A program made the position numbers and the translations under genes. Source: Phoronis australis (lineage: Eukaryota > Phoronida > Phoronidae). From it: 64,000 nt of DNA. Shown one piece after another: positions 11,621 through 23,034 of this stretch. The notes below the pieces were generated by a model. It had not been told where the DNA came from. It saw only the letters and a program-made list of their open reading frames with translations, and ran no database searches. The DNA is taken from contig NMRA01000379.1 of assembly GCA_002633005.1 (NCBI GenBank), positions 62,001 to 126,000 of the forward strand, written 5' to 3'. How positions within the stretch are numbered: position 1 is the stretch's first letter; each line of letters begins with the position of its first letter.

Positions 11621-11675
11621 CACACACACACACAGGCACACGCACGCGCGCGCACATACGCGCGCACACACACGC
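11621..11675. repeat. CA/CG alternating purine-pyrimidine microsatellite
   Basis: An imperfect (CA)n tract is mixed with CGCGCG blocks. Alternating purine-pyrimidine sequence of this kind can adopt Z-DNA. Confidence 0.85.
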
Positions 11676-14600
11676 TCCTTCACAAAAAGGCACAATCTTG
11701 TACTATAATATTACTCTTATGATCTACATTATATTTAGAAAATTCATTCAATTGGTGGTTTTGATAAACAGAGATTAAATTGTGCTTACATTTATGTTAG
11801 ATTTATGTAATTTGCCGCTTGCGCCGAGACATCTAGCTTTATTATCGAAAAATATTTTAGTTTGTAACATTAGTAATAGCTGTCGCTGTTTTTCTTTAAT
11901 CGACTGTGGATTGCTAGAATTTTCCGTTCCTTTGGATAGAAAAACAAGTTTTCGCTTGGATTTTCATCACAAAAGTGCCTTTCCAACATATTAGAAAGTG
12001 TGTATTTTCAAAGCTAGAAAGTAAATACGTAAAAGTTTCGCTACATAAATTCGATAGTTTTTCAGTAGTTCTACGGCAATTGTACTTTTTAGCTGCGAGG
12101 AGCACATTCGGTGTGCACTCCACCTTTAAATTCTTAGCAAACAGCTAAATATTAGATCTCTCAGTTGTGATGTGTTAAGTGCAATTTATACCATGCACCT
12201 TTCACTAAAAATTTTTAATCCCAAATGTAAACCGAAAAATTATCCAGTCTCTGAATGTTATTTGTTCTTTTGTACAGAAAATATATGGCAAGACAAAGGC
12301 ACATCGTTGAATTTCTTGATTTTTTTCTGTGAAAACTCCGCCATTTGGTCTACTTGTTAATGCACTCTGTATGAATTGGCCGCTGCCTTGACGACGTTAA
12401 AAATATTTAAAGATGGCAACAAACTATGATTATTTAGATAAAGTAATGATAATGAAGGACAACTGATGTCCGCAACGAGTGGTTTTATTTATATGACGTT
12501 GTTCTTTAAGTGGTGACTTCGCAGTTCAGACAGTGTTTCCTGAAAACGCTTTCTAAAGTCTGTCACCCTTTTCTCAATACTAACTACACGACGTTCACAA
12601 GGGCGACACAAGAAACCATTAGACACTTGAATCCGTAAATACTTAAACACCAGTTCTTGCAGATTCTAGTCCTTGTTTGGTTTGTTTGATACATTTGAAT
12701 AGGAGTTTCCAGCAACTAACTTATAGCCACAACAAAGGCAGGTTTTAATTATTTCCGCAGGCGTGTGCTGCCATTTATGAAGTAGAAGACATTGTTTTGG
12801 TTCTTGTTTAAACAAACGCTGTTCTCGTACTTATTGTTGATTCTGTTTGATTGATAGTCTAATGGAAATAATATGTTTCGAAACCAAAGTGCACCATTTT
12901 CGCAATATTATAATTTCAACCTAAATTGCTAAATATATATGGTTAGTTTTGATTTTTGCATTATAGTGCACAAAATTTCAAAGTTGATATAACTGGTAGT
13001 GAAAAATCCGGGAATTTTCGGAAAATGAAGTCAGAATTCTGACACATTCCCCTAACCAAACCTCAAATGGATCTCGCTGGTTCCCCACGTGCCATCACAC
13101 AGGTATTACGCAGTGGCACGCGCTTTAGCATTGGTTGATGTAACCTCAGCAGTCATTGGTTAGCTTTACAACACCGTGAAAAAATGGCGGACTGTGAACG
13201 ATTTTTAGCCTTGTCATGCAAGTGGCGTCGCATCAACTATTTCGTTTCTGCAGTGATGTTTAATAGCGGCGTGCTTGAAGCACATGCATGTACAATAAAC
13301 ACATATCTGGCCGATTTAACGGGTGTGTTATTCATACTGTATGAATACAGGACATTATCGTAAACAAGTCATCGACAGTAGAAAGATGCACTCCGAAAAG
13401 TCTTTGCCAGTTTGTTGGCGTAAAGCGCTGCCTGTTGAGAATTTAACTAGCCAAACGCCGGTGTAAAAAAATTCCAGACGAAAACTAAGTGATACCTGCG
13501 TGCTGGCTACTGACCACCTAGCGGCACGCAGGGAACCAGTGAGCAAATGGACTAAGCCGATTAACGATGTCTGGAGGTTTGGGAACGAGGCTGTCGGTGA
13601 CTGAGGCATGCTGGCAAGTTGACGTCACTGTAGTGCATGCGAAAGAGGCGATAACTCTCAAAGTTGAAGTCTAACCCTAACCCTGAGTGTCAGTCGAAAG
13701 ATAGAATCGTGTGCGAATAATCAAAATGAACAGACAATCCTTTAACAGAAACAGAATGACATTCAACCTGGAAATAGCCCCTCCGTTATGCAAGTCATAC
13801 ACTAACAGAATTTGCAAAACAAGTCAACGAGAAAGCGTGCAACTGTTGACCCAAGAGTATCCTATTCCAGCTAATTCCACGGTACAATAAAGTCTTGGGT
13901 GGTCACGGATTGAAGTCGCTATTCATGGGTTTGGCTGAAGGTGTTGTATGAGATAGATGCTGTCTCTTACAAACCTGCTTAGCTTACCATGTCGTGAACA
14001 TTCCTTTTAAACAGTAATTATAGACCAGGACCGGTATTATCCACATTCTTTCAGACATAGCCTCTACTGTGAGTTAGTGATGCAGATACGCCATGCTGAA
14101 AGCTACTTTCCAATGAATAGCTCAAAGCTTTGGGTTTTTTTGACAAAATCGCTCTTACTTGACCAATTCTTAGAATTCAAAAAGCCACATAGTCTAACGT
14201 TTGCTCCTATATTCAGATTTACACTTTCCATCTTCATGTCACAAAAAGAAAATGGAAAATAGAGGCTAGATGCGTTCAAGCCTTCTATTTAGATATGACC
14301 AGATAACAAACAGTAATTGCTGTTACTAGGCAACCTAGAGGATAGACTCAATCCATTGATAACTACCCTCCTCCCATGTTGAATGAAGAGTGGTCCAATT
14401 GAGTATCAAAATACAAAAAACGAGCAATAAAAAGGGAAACGACTTACATGCTTGTATTCAAAATCGCAATGTAAATAGTAGCTGTCTTCGATGCAATATA
14501 AGAGAAATTAGGGAATAGGTTTTCTCCAGCATCGCGGATAAGACAACGAACATTAATTTGTGAAACGATCAGGACGGGTTAGTATCACTCTGGCTTAGGC

Positions 14601-15856
14601 TTGTTCAAAGTTTAGGCGTTGGGGTAACAATACCCCAAATGAGTTATTTCATGTCTCGAAATATCTTCTACTGTTGGAATCAGTTTCCCTCACATACATG
14701 TTTCCTTCGTTTGTATTTTAATGTAAATGCCTTAAAGGCGACCTTGGCGAATGAATGTTTTCGTTTTTAAAAATAATTGTCATTTTTTCAGAGGCCTCTT
14801 CTTAAGGGCTGTGATCATTTGATATATTAACGTGGAATCAAAGTTAAGTGTTAATTCTGAGATCAATCGTGAATGAGTGTTAATTCTGAGGCCAGTCTCA
14901 CGACATTGCCTACGTATTTGCGGCGTTTTTTCACAGAGTCTAAACGGAGACTTGTGCCAAAACCGAAAGACTGGACGAAAATGTCCGTTTGGACTTTGTA
15001 AGACTCGTCATTCTCTAATACACCTGTTTAGCGGGGTAGTGTATTTGTGAACAAGAAAGTGAGTGCCTTTGAGTATTTTATTGATTCTCTATAAGTGTGA
15101 AAATTTTGCCAAATCATGAAGCGTGACCTGTTTGTGCGACAAAATTCAGCAACTCCACCAGAGCGAAGGAGGTTAAGCGAGGTAGGTGAACGGTCGGTTA
15201 AGCCAAAGCCGGTTTCCGTCTGGGTGGCGAAAATCTACGTTTCTGAAAGAAACGCAAGATAGTCATGCAGGCATTGTTATTCGTTGTACAAAGCACCAGT
15301 CCAAGTGTAGCAAAACAAATTAAGTAAAGATATCATTTTACAATAAATTAAAATTCATTTTCGCCACATTAAAACTAAGAAGGGATTTTCATGATCACTC
15401 ACTAAACTGCGACGTATGAACGTTTTGCAAGTTACAGCTCATTACTGTACAATGTATTTCTTCCCCCTTTCCATTCTGTTATCAGAAGTTCACTTAAAGG
15501 TGGGTTCTGCGACGTTCGGCCATTCCATAGATGTACCACGAGAAATTAAAGATTCTATATTTTGTGTTAATCCTGTTAGAAAAGTATCAATTGGTTTGCG
15601 TTTAAAATCTTGCAAGATAATGAAATGAATCCTTAAATTAACAGTTTCAACTCATGACAGCCATTTGATGAAGGTGGAACAGTTCGTCAAATTGTTCAGG
15701 ACTTTAGAGACGTTGTACTTTCTCCCATTTTCATTAATGCCCTTGCTACACTTCATTGATCGACCGCCGTAATTCTTGAGAGTCCAGTTTCACTGCCAAT
15801 AAATAATCTCCCCAATGTCATGATAACTAGTCAACACGTGATCTGTAACCGCAAAT
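11676..15856. other. Intergenic, nothing recognised
   Basis: Only short frames with no domain match are seen. A three-unit CCCTAA-like patch lies near 13671-13686. No convincing exon or mobile element is visible. Confidence 0.35.
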
Positions 15857-15862
15857 TTTATT
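15857..15862 (-). promoter_or_regulatory. Polyadenylation signal AATAAA for the EMI-like gene
   Basis: AATAAA on the minus strand lies 27-32 bases downstream of the TAG stop at 15889, supporting 15889-16037 as a terminal exon. Confidence 0.5.
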
Positions 15863-15888
15863 AAATCACAGACAACTCATTCGTTCTG

Positions 15889-16037
15889 CTAGCCTGAATT
15901 TAGCACAACAACTAAGGCGAGAATAGACAAGATGGACGGCATCAGTCGCTGAATGTCTGAAGCAGTCTGTTCGCTGCTCCACCTCAGGTGATCACTGGGT
16001 TTTGAAGATGCCTGAATCTTTCGCGGTAGTAATGCAA
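15889..16037 (-). CDS. Terminal exon of EMI-like gene: GPI-signal-like hydrophobic tail
   Basis: The acceptor gtgaatcag is followed by two bases that complete the phase-1 codon left by exon 18121-18200. The exon then encodes ALLPRKIQASSKPSDHLRW, a polar stretch with small residues (SSEQTASD), and the tail LMPSILSILALVVVLNSG before TAG. A polar linker with small residues and a C-terminal hydrophobic end without a cytoplasmic tail is the layout of a GPI-attachment signal; a short transmembrane end is the alternative. A close polyadenylation signal follows. Whether more exons lie between this and 18121 is unknown. The intron in this model is 2.08 kb. Confidence 0.5.
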
Positions 16038-17154
16038 CTGATTCACGGTTAAGCGGCGGTCTAGTGCAATTATACAATCACACTTTTAACTTGCAAAATT
16101 TTTCATTTTTCTACTGCATTTATTACCACCACATTATTCATACCAGTGTTTAAAGCTCTTGAAAAATTAAAATGAAGACAATTCATCTTGTCCGTTGAGT
16201 AATCTGTTTCTACAGCTTCTTTCGTTAGGCTATAAAAAATATTTGTCATTAACCTTCACTGTGCCATTTGGTGCGAAAGCAGTTCATCTGACGATGCTCG
16301 GAAGGATACAAACGCTAGTGCAAATGGACCAAAGAGTAAAGATGTTGACATAACAATAAGTTTGGCAGCACTTAGCAGTTAATTTCAGAGACAGTAGCTT
16401 TTTTGGCTGAGTGCAGGAATAGCTTGTATCATTGTGCTGCATGTATAGTCATATATCTAAATATTGAACGGGCGTGGAAAAAAAGATTAAGTCACGTGAT
16501 GTGGACAACAGGTGGCGAGCAGGTCAGACTTAAATTGCTGTTTTCGACAACTTTGCTCAATACAACCCAGTGACATTGATCACTTTTTCTAACCTCACAC
16601 AACTTAAATCGATAACTTCAAATTGAATTTAAATAAGTCGGGTACTCGAAAGAAATTTTTTGGGGGGCGGGCTTTTCAGAGGTCTTATCAGCCGACAAGC
16701 ATCGGCTTAAAAATTTAGGCTCCAAGAATTCACTTCTGTGTCATGTATCATACGGTCACAACACGAGGTAAAGCATACGTGTGAGGGTCTTCGCATAAGA
16801 CTTTTGGGAACAGGAGTACTTTAATTATTATAAACCACCGCTTGCATACTTTCCACATGTTTTGCACACTACGAAGACCCTATATAATCTTTTACATATT
16901 TACGTTTCCCACTATCGAATAAAATCGACTATAACATCAAAAATAACGATTTTGGTTCTTTACAATACAAATTATCAATAATTTTGACCTTCAAGTGACC
17001 CAGCAGCGTGCTCAAAATTGTGACCTCCTATCCAGATTATTTGTCACGGTACAATCGAACAATCGCAAAGATTAACTTACTAAGAAAATGAATTTACCAA
17101 CTCTCTCTTAACTTTATACATAGGACTTGACAAAAATACATCTTAACTTTCAAA

Positions 17155-17295
17155 ATGTCACCCAAAAATGAGAAAATAGTCAGAGTTTTATCGAAAATGC
17201 TAAACCATTCAACGTCTTCGGCCAGGGAACTCGAAGAGCGGAATCGAAAAAATGAAACGCAAGTTGAGGCCGTACCAGGACTGAAAATTATGTAA
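17155..17295 (+). CDS. Possible 46-residue small ORF, charged
   Basis: The frame starts MSPKNEKIVRVLSKMLNHST and continues SARELEERNRKNETQVEAV. It is charged and helix-prone, unlike the surrounding AT-rich chance frames. It could be a small ORF, an exon or a repeat remnant. It lies within an intron of the minus-strand EMI-like model. No homology is recognised. Confidence 0.2.
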   Translation: MSPKNEKIVRVLSKMLNHSTSSARELEERNRKNETQVEAVPGLKIM

Positions 17296-17339
17296 CGAAA
17301 TCATAATTTCTATTACAATGAAAGTTGTTAATTAATTTA

Positions 17340-17606
17340 AACTTATATTTTTGAAGGCGAAACATAAAGCGGCGCACAGTACTCTCTTCAAAGCAAGATT
17401 TGTCGAAGTAATCGTTGCACACCACGGACTTCGCAAGCTCGGCATTTTTGATCCCATACTCTAGAGCATTTCACAAACTTGTGCCATTTCCTCTCGAGTA
17501 CCAATTCTTTCGAGGAATAAGACAAAAAGTGTCATAGCTTGACCGAAAGCCGTGTCGGCGCATCTGGCACGAACGCAGCGTCTCACCATTGTGAAAATTT
17601 CCTAAC
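17340..17606 (-). pseudogene. Decayed THAP-like zinc-finger frame
   Basis: On the minus strand an ATG near 17592 opens MVRRCVRARCADTAFGQAMT, continuing to REEMAQVCEML and a stop. A one-base shift restores AELAKSVVCNDYFDKSCFEE. The order of an N-terminal Cys-x4-Cys, a spacer of usual length, and C-x2-[H]-F-x3-CF resembles the C2CH pattern of THAP domains with the His replaced by Tyr (CNDYF). The central FP/W region is not convincing. I infer a broken fragment of a THAP-encoding transposon or gene. It could also be chance. Confidence 0.35.
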
Positions 17607-18120
17607 TAACTTGAAGATATGGAGTACAGACAACAATATGTTTACCCGGTGGAAAAACAATGCGCGCGCATTTTGACATTCACGCTGGTACGCCACACCG
17701 GGATAGCCAATAACAATCCAGCTGCTAACTAGATTACGGCAGCAGCATCCTCCAGCATTACAGTGTCAGTGGTCTAAGTTGTCGATCCCAAGTCCCATTT
17801 CATACTCCAAAATGGTGGTTTGTAATTATTAAAGAAGTTATTTGGCCTCTCTCATTTCTGGGAAATACAATTTCATTTTTTCTTAACGCATTTTCTACAC
17901 ACTCCAAAATGTGTTCAGTAAATAACACGGCCCTGAACGGTGGACACGCCGGTGGTTGGCTCAGCTTGTGGATTATTGGTGGAGTAATTTTAAAGACTAG
18001 GCGCCTTTTATTACAGTTCCGATTAACACGTATGCCGCATTTTCACATTTCATGTTGATGCTATTTAGCATTGGCCGTTGAAAAGAAGATACTAAGTCAC
18101 CAATCTACAGCAATACTTAC

Positions 18121-18200
18121 TAACGCAACAAAGCGTCTCTGTATATCCGGTGCAGCATCTTTGTTGCGACACCGTCTTGTATCTGGTGGAGTATACCGTC
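18121..18200 (-). CDS. Exon of EMI-like gene: second half of EMI-like domain
   Basis: Good splice signals flank this 80-base exon: acceptor ataatacag and donor gtaagt. Its first base completes an Arg codon left by exon 23035-23199. It then encodes TVYSTRYKTVSQQRCCTGYT and ends ETLCCV with phase 1. Joined to the previous exon it gives SRHRTVYSTRYKTVSQQRCC, matching the C-terminal part of EMI domains, where an R-T-x-Y-R repeat runs into a CC-x-G-[WY] motif. Exact phase plus domain continuity across a 4.8-kb intron makes this a strong call. Longer frames on the same strand around it run through intron and are chance. Confidence 0.7.
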
Positions 18201-18870
18201 CTGTATTATACAAATCAAACCATTTAAATTGCATGGATTTGTAATAATACTGAATTGACAACATCCAAAGCAAAACATAACGCTGATGGTTGAACCCAGA
18301 ATGCCGGTTTCAAGCTGTAACAAGACTGGAGGCTCTGATAGTAAGCTAACCGTCCTCGTTCCCACAAGTACCACGACCAGTGATCGATCTTCGAGTAAAC
18401 CCCCAACTAGGTCGCGAACATTTCTTTCCAACATGATGCAATTTTACCATGGCCCATGTCTCTGTGAGACGATCCCGCGGCTTATGCGAAGCCTTACGGT
18501 TCATATACGCCATTATTGACATATCTGTCTATTTAGCAGAAACTTTTACAAAACTACAGATTCTAACTCAATACAGGAGGTATACGGTACCTGAAGGCAG
18601 ACAGCCTGTTACAATCTGTCACTAATCAGGTCATGTAATCATGTCTTTTTAGAAAAATTTTGCAAATATAAAAGCACACTCGTCACAGAACAACGGCACC
18701 AACAGCTTGACATAAATATTCAAGATGGAAACTCTTAAGGTCTTAACAGTTTTCTAAATTATCATTTGGTTAATGTTTTATGCAACTTTCACTTTTTTTC
18801 AAAAAAATATTAAAGTCCAACTTTTTATAGCCCTTGTTGCAAAAGTGATTAAAACTTATTCCTAACAGCG

Positions 18871-19765
18871 TTTTGTAGAACATAGTACAAAACATTGTAT
18901 CTGAAAGGTTTATAGAACATAGTACAAAACATTGTATCTGAAAGTTTTGGAGAACATAGTACAAAACATTGTATCTGGAAGTTTTGGAGAACAAAGTACA
19001 AAACATTGTATCTGAAAGTTTTGGAGAACATAGTACAAAACAATGTATATGAAAGTTTTGGAGAACATAGTACAAAACATTGTATCTGAAAGTTTTGGGG
19101 ACCATAGTACAAAACATTGTATCTGAAAGTTTTGGAGAACATAGTACAAAATATTGTATGTGAAAGTTTTGGAGAACAAAGTACAAAACATTGTATGTGA
19201 AAGTTTTGTAGAACATAGTACAAAACATTGTATCTGAAAGTTTTGTAGAACATAGTACAGAACACTGTATCTGAAAGTTTTGTAGAACATAGTACAAAAC
19301 ATTGTATCTGATAGTTTTGTAGAACATAGTACAGAACACTGTATCTGAAAGTTTTGTAGAACATAGTACAAAACATTGTATCTGATAGTTTTGGAGAACA
19401 TAGTACAAAACATTGTATCTGAAAGGTTTATAGAACATAGAACAAAACATTGTATCTGAAAGTTTTGGAGAACATAGAACAAAACATTGTATCTGAAAGT
19501 TTTGGAGAACAAAGTACAAAACATTGTTTCTGAAAGTTTTGTAGAACATAGTACAAAACATTGTATCTGAAAGTTTTGGAGAACATAGTACAAAACATTG
19601 TATCTGAAAGTTTTGTAGAACATAGTACAAAACATTGTATCTGAAAGTTTTGTAGAACATAGTACAAAACATTGTATCTGAAAAGTTTATAGAACATAGT
19701 ACAAAACATTGTATCTGAAAGTTTTGGAGAACATAGTACAAAACATTGTATCTGAAAGTTTCAGA
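18871..19765. repeat. 37-bp minisatellite, about 24 copies
   Basis: Units start with gaacatagtac every 37 bases from 18878 to about 19765, with few substitutions. Junction variants are of three kinds (gttttgga, gttttgta, ggtttata). A 74-bp higher-order pair is repeated: units starting at 19248 and 19285 match those at 19322 and 19359. Each unit contains ACAAAAC and GTTTTGT arms about 13 bases apart, so it can fold into a short hairpin. Since 37 is not a multiple of three and the unit has no stop, all three minus-strand frames stay open; the resulting long frames are not genes. It lies in an intron of the EMI-like gene. Confidence 0.95.
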
Positions 19766-19862
19766 TGAATACGTTCCTCCACTTCTGAAATATGATGTTC
19801 CAAATCTGGACATTTTTCTAGGGTGTCACATAACCTTAAGCTATTTTTTAATAAGCCGCAAG
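19766..19862. repeat. Dispersed repeat flanking the minisatellite
   Basis: The sequence around tctagggtgtcacataacct resembles 56640-56735 (tctagggtcctgcataacct) and, more loosely, stretches near 60434 and 60645, all sharing a cataaccttaag or ctacataacct core. It is an interspersed repeat of unknown class. Confidence 0.5.
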
Positions 19863-20713
19863 GGCATTTCAGCACTGGCTCAGTCACCGAGTCCACGAGT
19901 CAGGTCACTGCCGAACAACATATCGTGGAGATCAACTACATTTTGTGAGTCCGATCAAAGGTAGTTCGGAAAAGAGACAATTTTAAAAAAAGAGAAAGAA
20001 GCAGAAGAAATGAAGCTCAGTTATCGAAAGCAAAAATAGTCGCTAGGTTAATGCTACACTTTCTTCGTCTGAAAATAGATGGAGATAACCGGACAAGATG
20101 ATACACGCTAGAGTTGGCTTACACAGTAAATGGACACTGGGTGAACATCTTACACAGTATGAAAATCTTTTGTCCTTGGAAAAGTACCCACCTAACTGCA
20201 ATTGATGACATTTGCTGTTGCCGAAAACAGTATCAAAGCATTTGTCACGGTCAGCTTGACATGATAAATGAACAATCCTAGTCGTCAGTCGAACAATACA
20301 CCATGTGAGCAAAATTATTGAAAGGGGAACATATTGAGTGATTTTCCCACGAGTACGAAAAGAGGTCGTGTGAAAAAGTCATGACACAGCCTCAAATATG
20401 CAGCCGTCATTTTACTTTATTGTTACAACGAAAAGAAAGTTGTTGTGTAAATTTGTGTTTACTAGAACTGGTCAACTCGGTTAGCTTTACAGCTAAACTA
20501 GCCAATATAACACTGAGGTGTATACCAACTGAAACGTGTAAACATTTGTTAACATTAAATGGCAATTCTACAGATACGTGTATTTATAAAAGTGCTATGA
20601 AAATTTTAAGCCAAAATTACTAATATTTTATTCACATTGTTTATCGGTTTATAAATGGTCTCAATTTTTCCTTGTCGCGATTACAGAAGTGATTTTGGGC
20701 TTCATTGCCTGCT

Positions 20714-21088
20714 TGCATGAAACAGTCCCAAATAGGGACTAAACTAAACTCCCTAAATCTACTGCGTATTAGTAAACTTCAGGAAACACTTACGGTCCTT
20801 TCTTATGTTTAGTGTCATTACTAAGTCACCGAAAATTTTGGCTTTGACACAAATCGAGAGTTAACTCTACCTTGGATTCTCAATATTACTAAAAAATATA
20901 AGTAGGGAGTACTAAGTGCTTATCTATTTTCGTTGAACTAAGTTCGCAATTTTTAATTATACAATTAAAAAATGTTACTAGTCAAAAAGACATCATAATA
21001 AAGGTAAAATGGTGGGAAAATATTACATATGTGAGTAAAGAATAAATGCGTCGAAGATTTAGAGAACTATTCGGGACTGTTTCATGCA
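20714..21088. repeat. MITE-like element with inverted ends
   Basis: The left end TGCATGAAACAGTCCCAAAT and the reverse complement of the right end TGCATGAAACAGTCCCGAAT are near-identical inverted repeats, followed by related ccctaaatct/ctctaaatct arms. The size is about 375 bp, with no coding capacity. A target-site duplication could not be fixed by eye. Confidence 0.6.
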
Positions 21089-21399
21089 ACTCCACACGAA
21101 AGAACTGACGCTAGGTCCTTGTTAAAATCTAACCAATATCACGTGTTCTTATTTCAATTACACTTCAATATCTCACGTAATCTCGCAAAATCTGGCTTTT
21201 AGCGGGATTATAGAGTTACTCAACTCTATCCAGGTCAAACCTATTCTTATTGAGTCTGGTCGAAAGCCAGTTCCTCCAAAGCCCACTATACAAAATCTAA
21301 TTTCCGAACTAGGACTCAAACCGTGACTCTGAATTACTCTTCTGTGTTCTGGTCTCAGTACGAAAACAAGCTGAGTGCCAGTTGTTGAGTGCTAGTCAT

Positions 21400-21537
21400 G
21401 GTAGGAGCACCATAGGGGGCTATAGCCCCCGACTTTTTTCAGTGCTACCCTGCACATGGTCTATAGGCGGTGCACCACAGGGGGGACTGAGGGGGCTTTA
21501 GCTTTCCCACTTTTTTCAGTGCTGCGCCGCCCATGCT
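21400..21537. repeat. GC-rich dispersed repeat, copy A
   Basis: It contains accatagggggctatagccc followed by acttttttcagtgct, and a second related half (cacaggggggactgaggggg, then cacttttttcagtgct). It closely matches copy B at 21957-22064. Each copy is made of two similar halves, suggesting an internally duplicated short element. Confidence 0.7.
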
Positions 21538-21599
21538 ATTACATTATGATATTCGCACATGATCTCGTGTAGAGTTGAAGTCTAGTTTGTAAAATCCAC

Positions 21600-21935
21600 T
21601 GCCCGGTTGCGTGTAACAGTCTCAAATAAGGACTCATCTAAGTTCTATAAATCTACTGCAAATTTTTTTCGTTCTTTACTCACAGGTACACAACTTTTTC
21701 TGTCAGTTTATCTTTATTATGAGCTTTCTTTTACTAATGACATATTCTTGATAATATAACTAAAAACTGAATCCTTAATTCAGTCGAAATAATCTGAGAC
21801 TTAGTCCTTGAATTAGGGGCTTTGCATGAAAAGACCCATTTGTACATGTATTTTCAATAATATTGAGAATTCAACGTGGAATTCACACTTGATTTGTATC
21901 AAAGCCAAAAATTGACTTAGTAATCAGACTGAAAC
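21600..21935. repeat. Second MITE-family copy with inverted segment
   Basis: It begins with a diverged TGCGTGTAACAGTCTC end like the element at 20714. The segment 21845-21930 is the reverse complement of a sequence near 20812-20895 (ttactaagtc, ggctttga, acaaatc, attctcaatatt blocks). It is flanked by copies A and B of the GC-rich repeat. Confidence 0.5.
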
Positions 21936-21956
21936 AGCATAAGAAGGATTAATCAC

Positions 21957-22064
21957 ATGGGCGGCGCACCATAGGGGGCTGGGGACTATAGCCCCCACTT
22001 TTTTCAGTGCTACGCCGCACGTGGTCTAGAGGCGGTGCACCACAGGGGTGCTGAGGGGGGTAAG
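21957..22064. repeat. GC-rich dispersed repeat, copy B
   Basis: It contains gggcggcgcaccataggggg, then tatagcccccacttttttca, and a second half with ggcggtgcaccacagggg. Homologous to copy A at 21400-21537. Confidence 0.7.
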
Positions 22065-22424
22065 TTTATTTTTCATAACTGTTACATGTTTGTGAATCTA
22101 CTTAAATTAACATAACTCTTGACGGGACAACAATAGTGGAGGAAAAAAGCGTTGATTTAGACCGAATTGTAACAGATTTCTAGCTCAAAGGAAGACATTG
22201 ACTGTCTTTATGTATTTCTTAAAAGAAATAAATCTCCGCATGAAATTTTGCGACATGATTTGTTTGGCCTGCAACAATGGCTAGTTGCGTCTCTGTAATG
22301 TGAGTAAGAAATCATGAGAGTTTCACTACAGGCAGTCAAAAGGTTGCGCCAGTGAGCGATTTCTTGTTTCAGTAAAGATTTATTAGATCAGTTCCCACAC
22401 CAAAGGTCTAAGATCGTCCTGTAG

Positions 22425-22829
22425 CTAGCCTAAAAATGAAGAAAATGGGGTAGATAGGATTTGACGCCAGTTTTGTGGACTAAATGAGAAGTGATTGCCA
22501 CGAATACTATTCAGTAGTTCCTTGAAGTTGTTTTGAGTAAAGTCCATAAATTTGAACCCCAGTTCTTGTCTACTCGAATACGGATGTGCCGCAATTTTCA
22601 GAGGACACTCTTGTTGAGTGTTGAATTCTTGGCGCGAATCCAGGCATCCCTCAGACACGTGGAAATTGTCAAAAATCCGGTTGGTAATGACATATTTTAA
22701 CCTGGATTCCTGTAAGCTAGAGTGAAAGAGCGTGCGGATCATGGTCTCCTTTTGGCATCTCAGTTGGACGTAGCAAAGTACTAAAAAGACACGACTTTGT
22801 TGAATTTCTTTATCTTTGAGAAACCCCAT
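22425..22829 (-). CDS. Orphan 134-residue frame, doubtful
   Basis: The frame opens MGFLKDKEIQQSRVFLVL and ends SPQNWRQILSTPFSSFLG. Length is notable for this AT-rich area, but I recognise no domain, signal peptide or membrane segment. It lies in an intron of the EMI-like gene on the same strand, without obvious splice sites at its edges. It may be chance or a repeat-derived frame. Confidence 0.15.
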   Translation of the reverse strand: MGFLKDKEIQQSRVFLVLCYVQLRCQKETMIRTLFHSSLQESRLKYVITNRIFDNFHVSEGCLDSRQEFNTQQECPLKIAAHPYSSRQELGFKFMDFTQNNFKELLNSIRGNHFSFSPQNWRQILSTPFSSFLG

Positions 22830-23034
22830 AGAAATTACTTTCTGTCAGTTATCCATCTTTTCAGGTGCCTTCAGACAGGGTGCAAACAAGTTATTTTGAA
22901 GCACCTAGCTGAATTGTGTTGAAAAAGAGCTGGTCTAAGTGGCCCCGTGCAACACCCATAGATTTGCCAGTGACCGAAATCGCCAGATGCTTTTCAGAGA
23001 TAAGATCAGCACACTTTTTTCTGTAGTCACCTAC

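Noticed and set aside
18120-18434. A 104-residue minus frame over the second EMI exon
   Set aside because: It runs through intron in another frame; the real exon is the 80-base segment 18121-18200.
18770-19813. A 347-residue minus-strand frame and two overlapping companions over the minisatellite
   Set aside because: They arise because the 37-bp unit lacks stops in every minus frame; the peptide is the same cycle in all frames, which is expected of a tandem array and not of a gene.
20043-20312. A Cys-containing 89-residue minus frame (ADRDKCFDTVFGNSKC)
   Set aside because: It looked like a possible Cys-rich domain exon, but Cys spacing matches no family I know and splice sites and phase do not fit the EMI gene around it.
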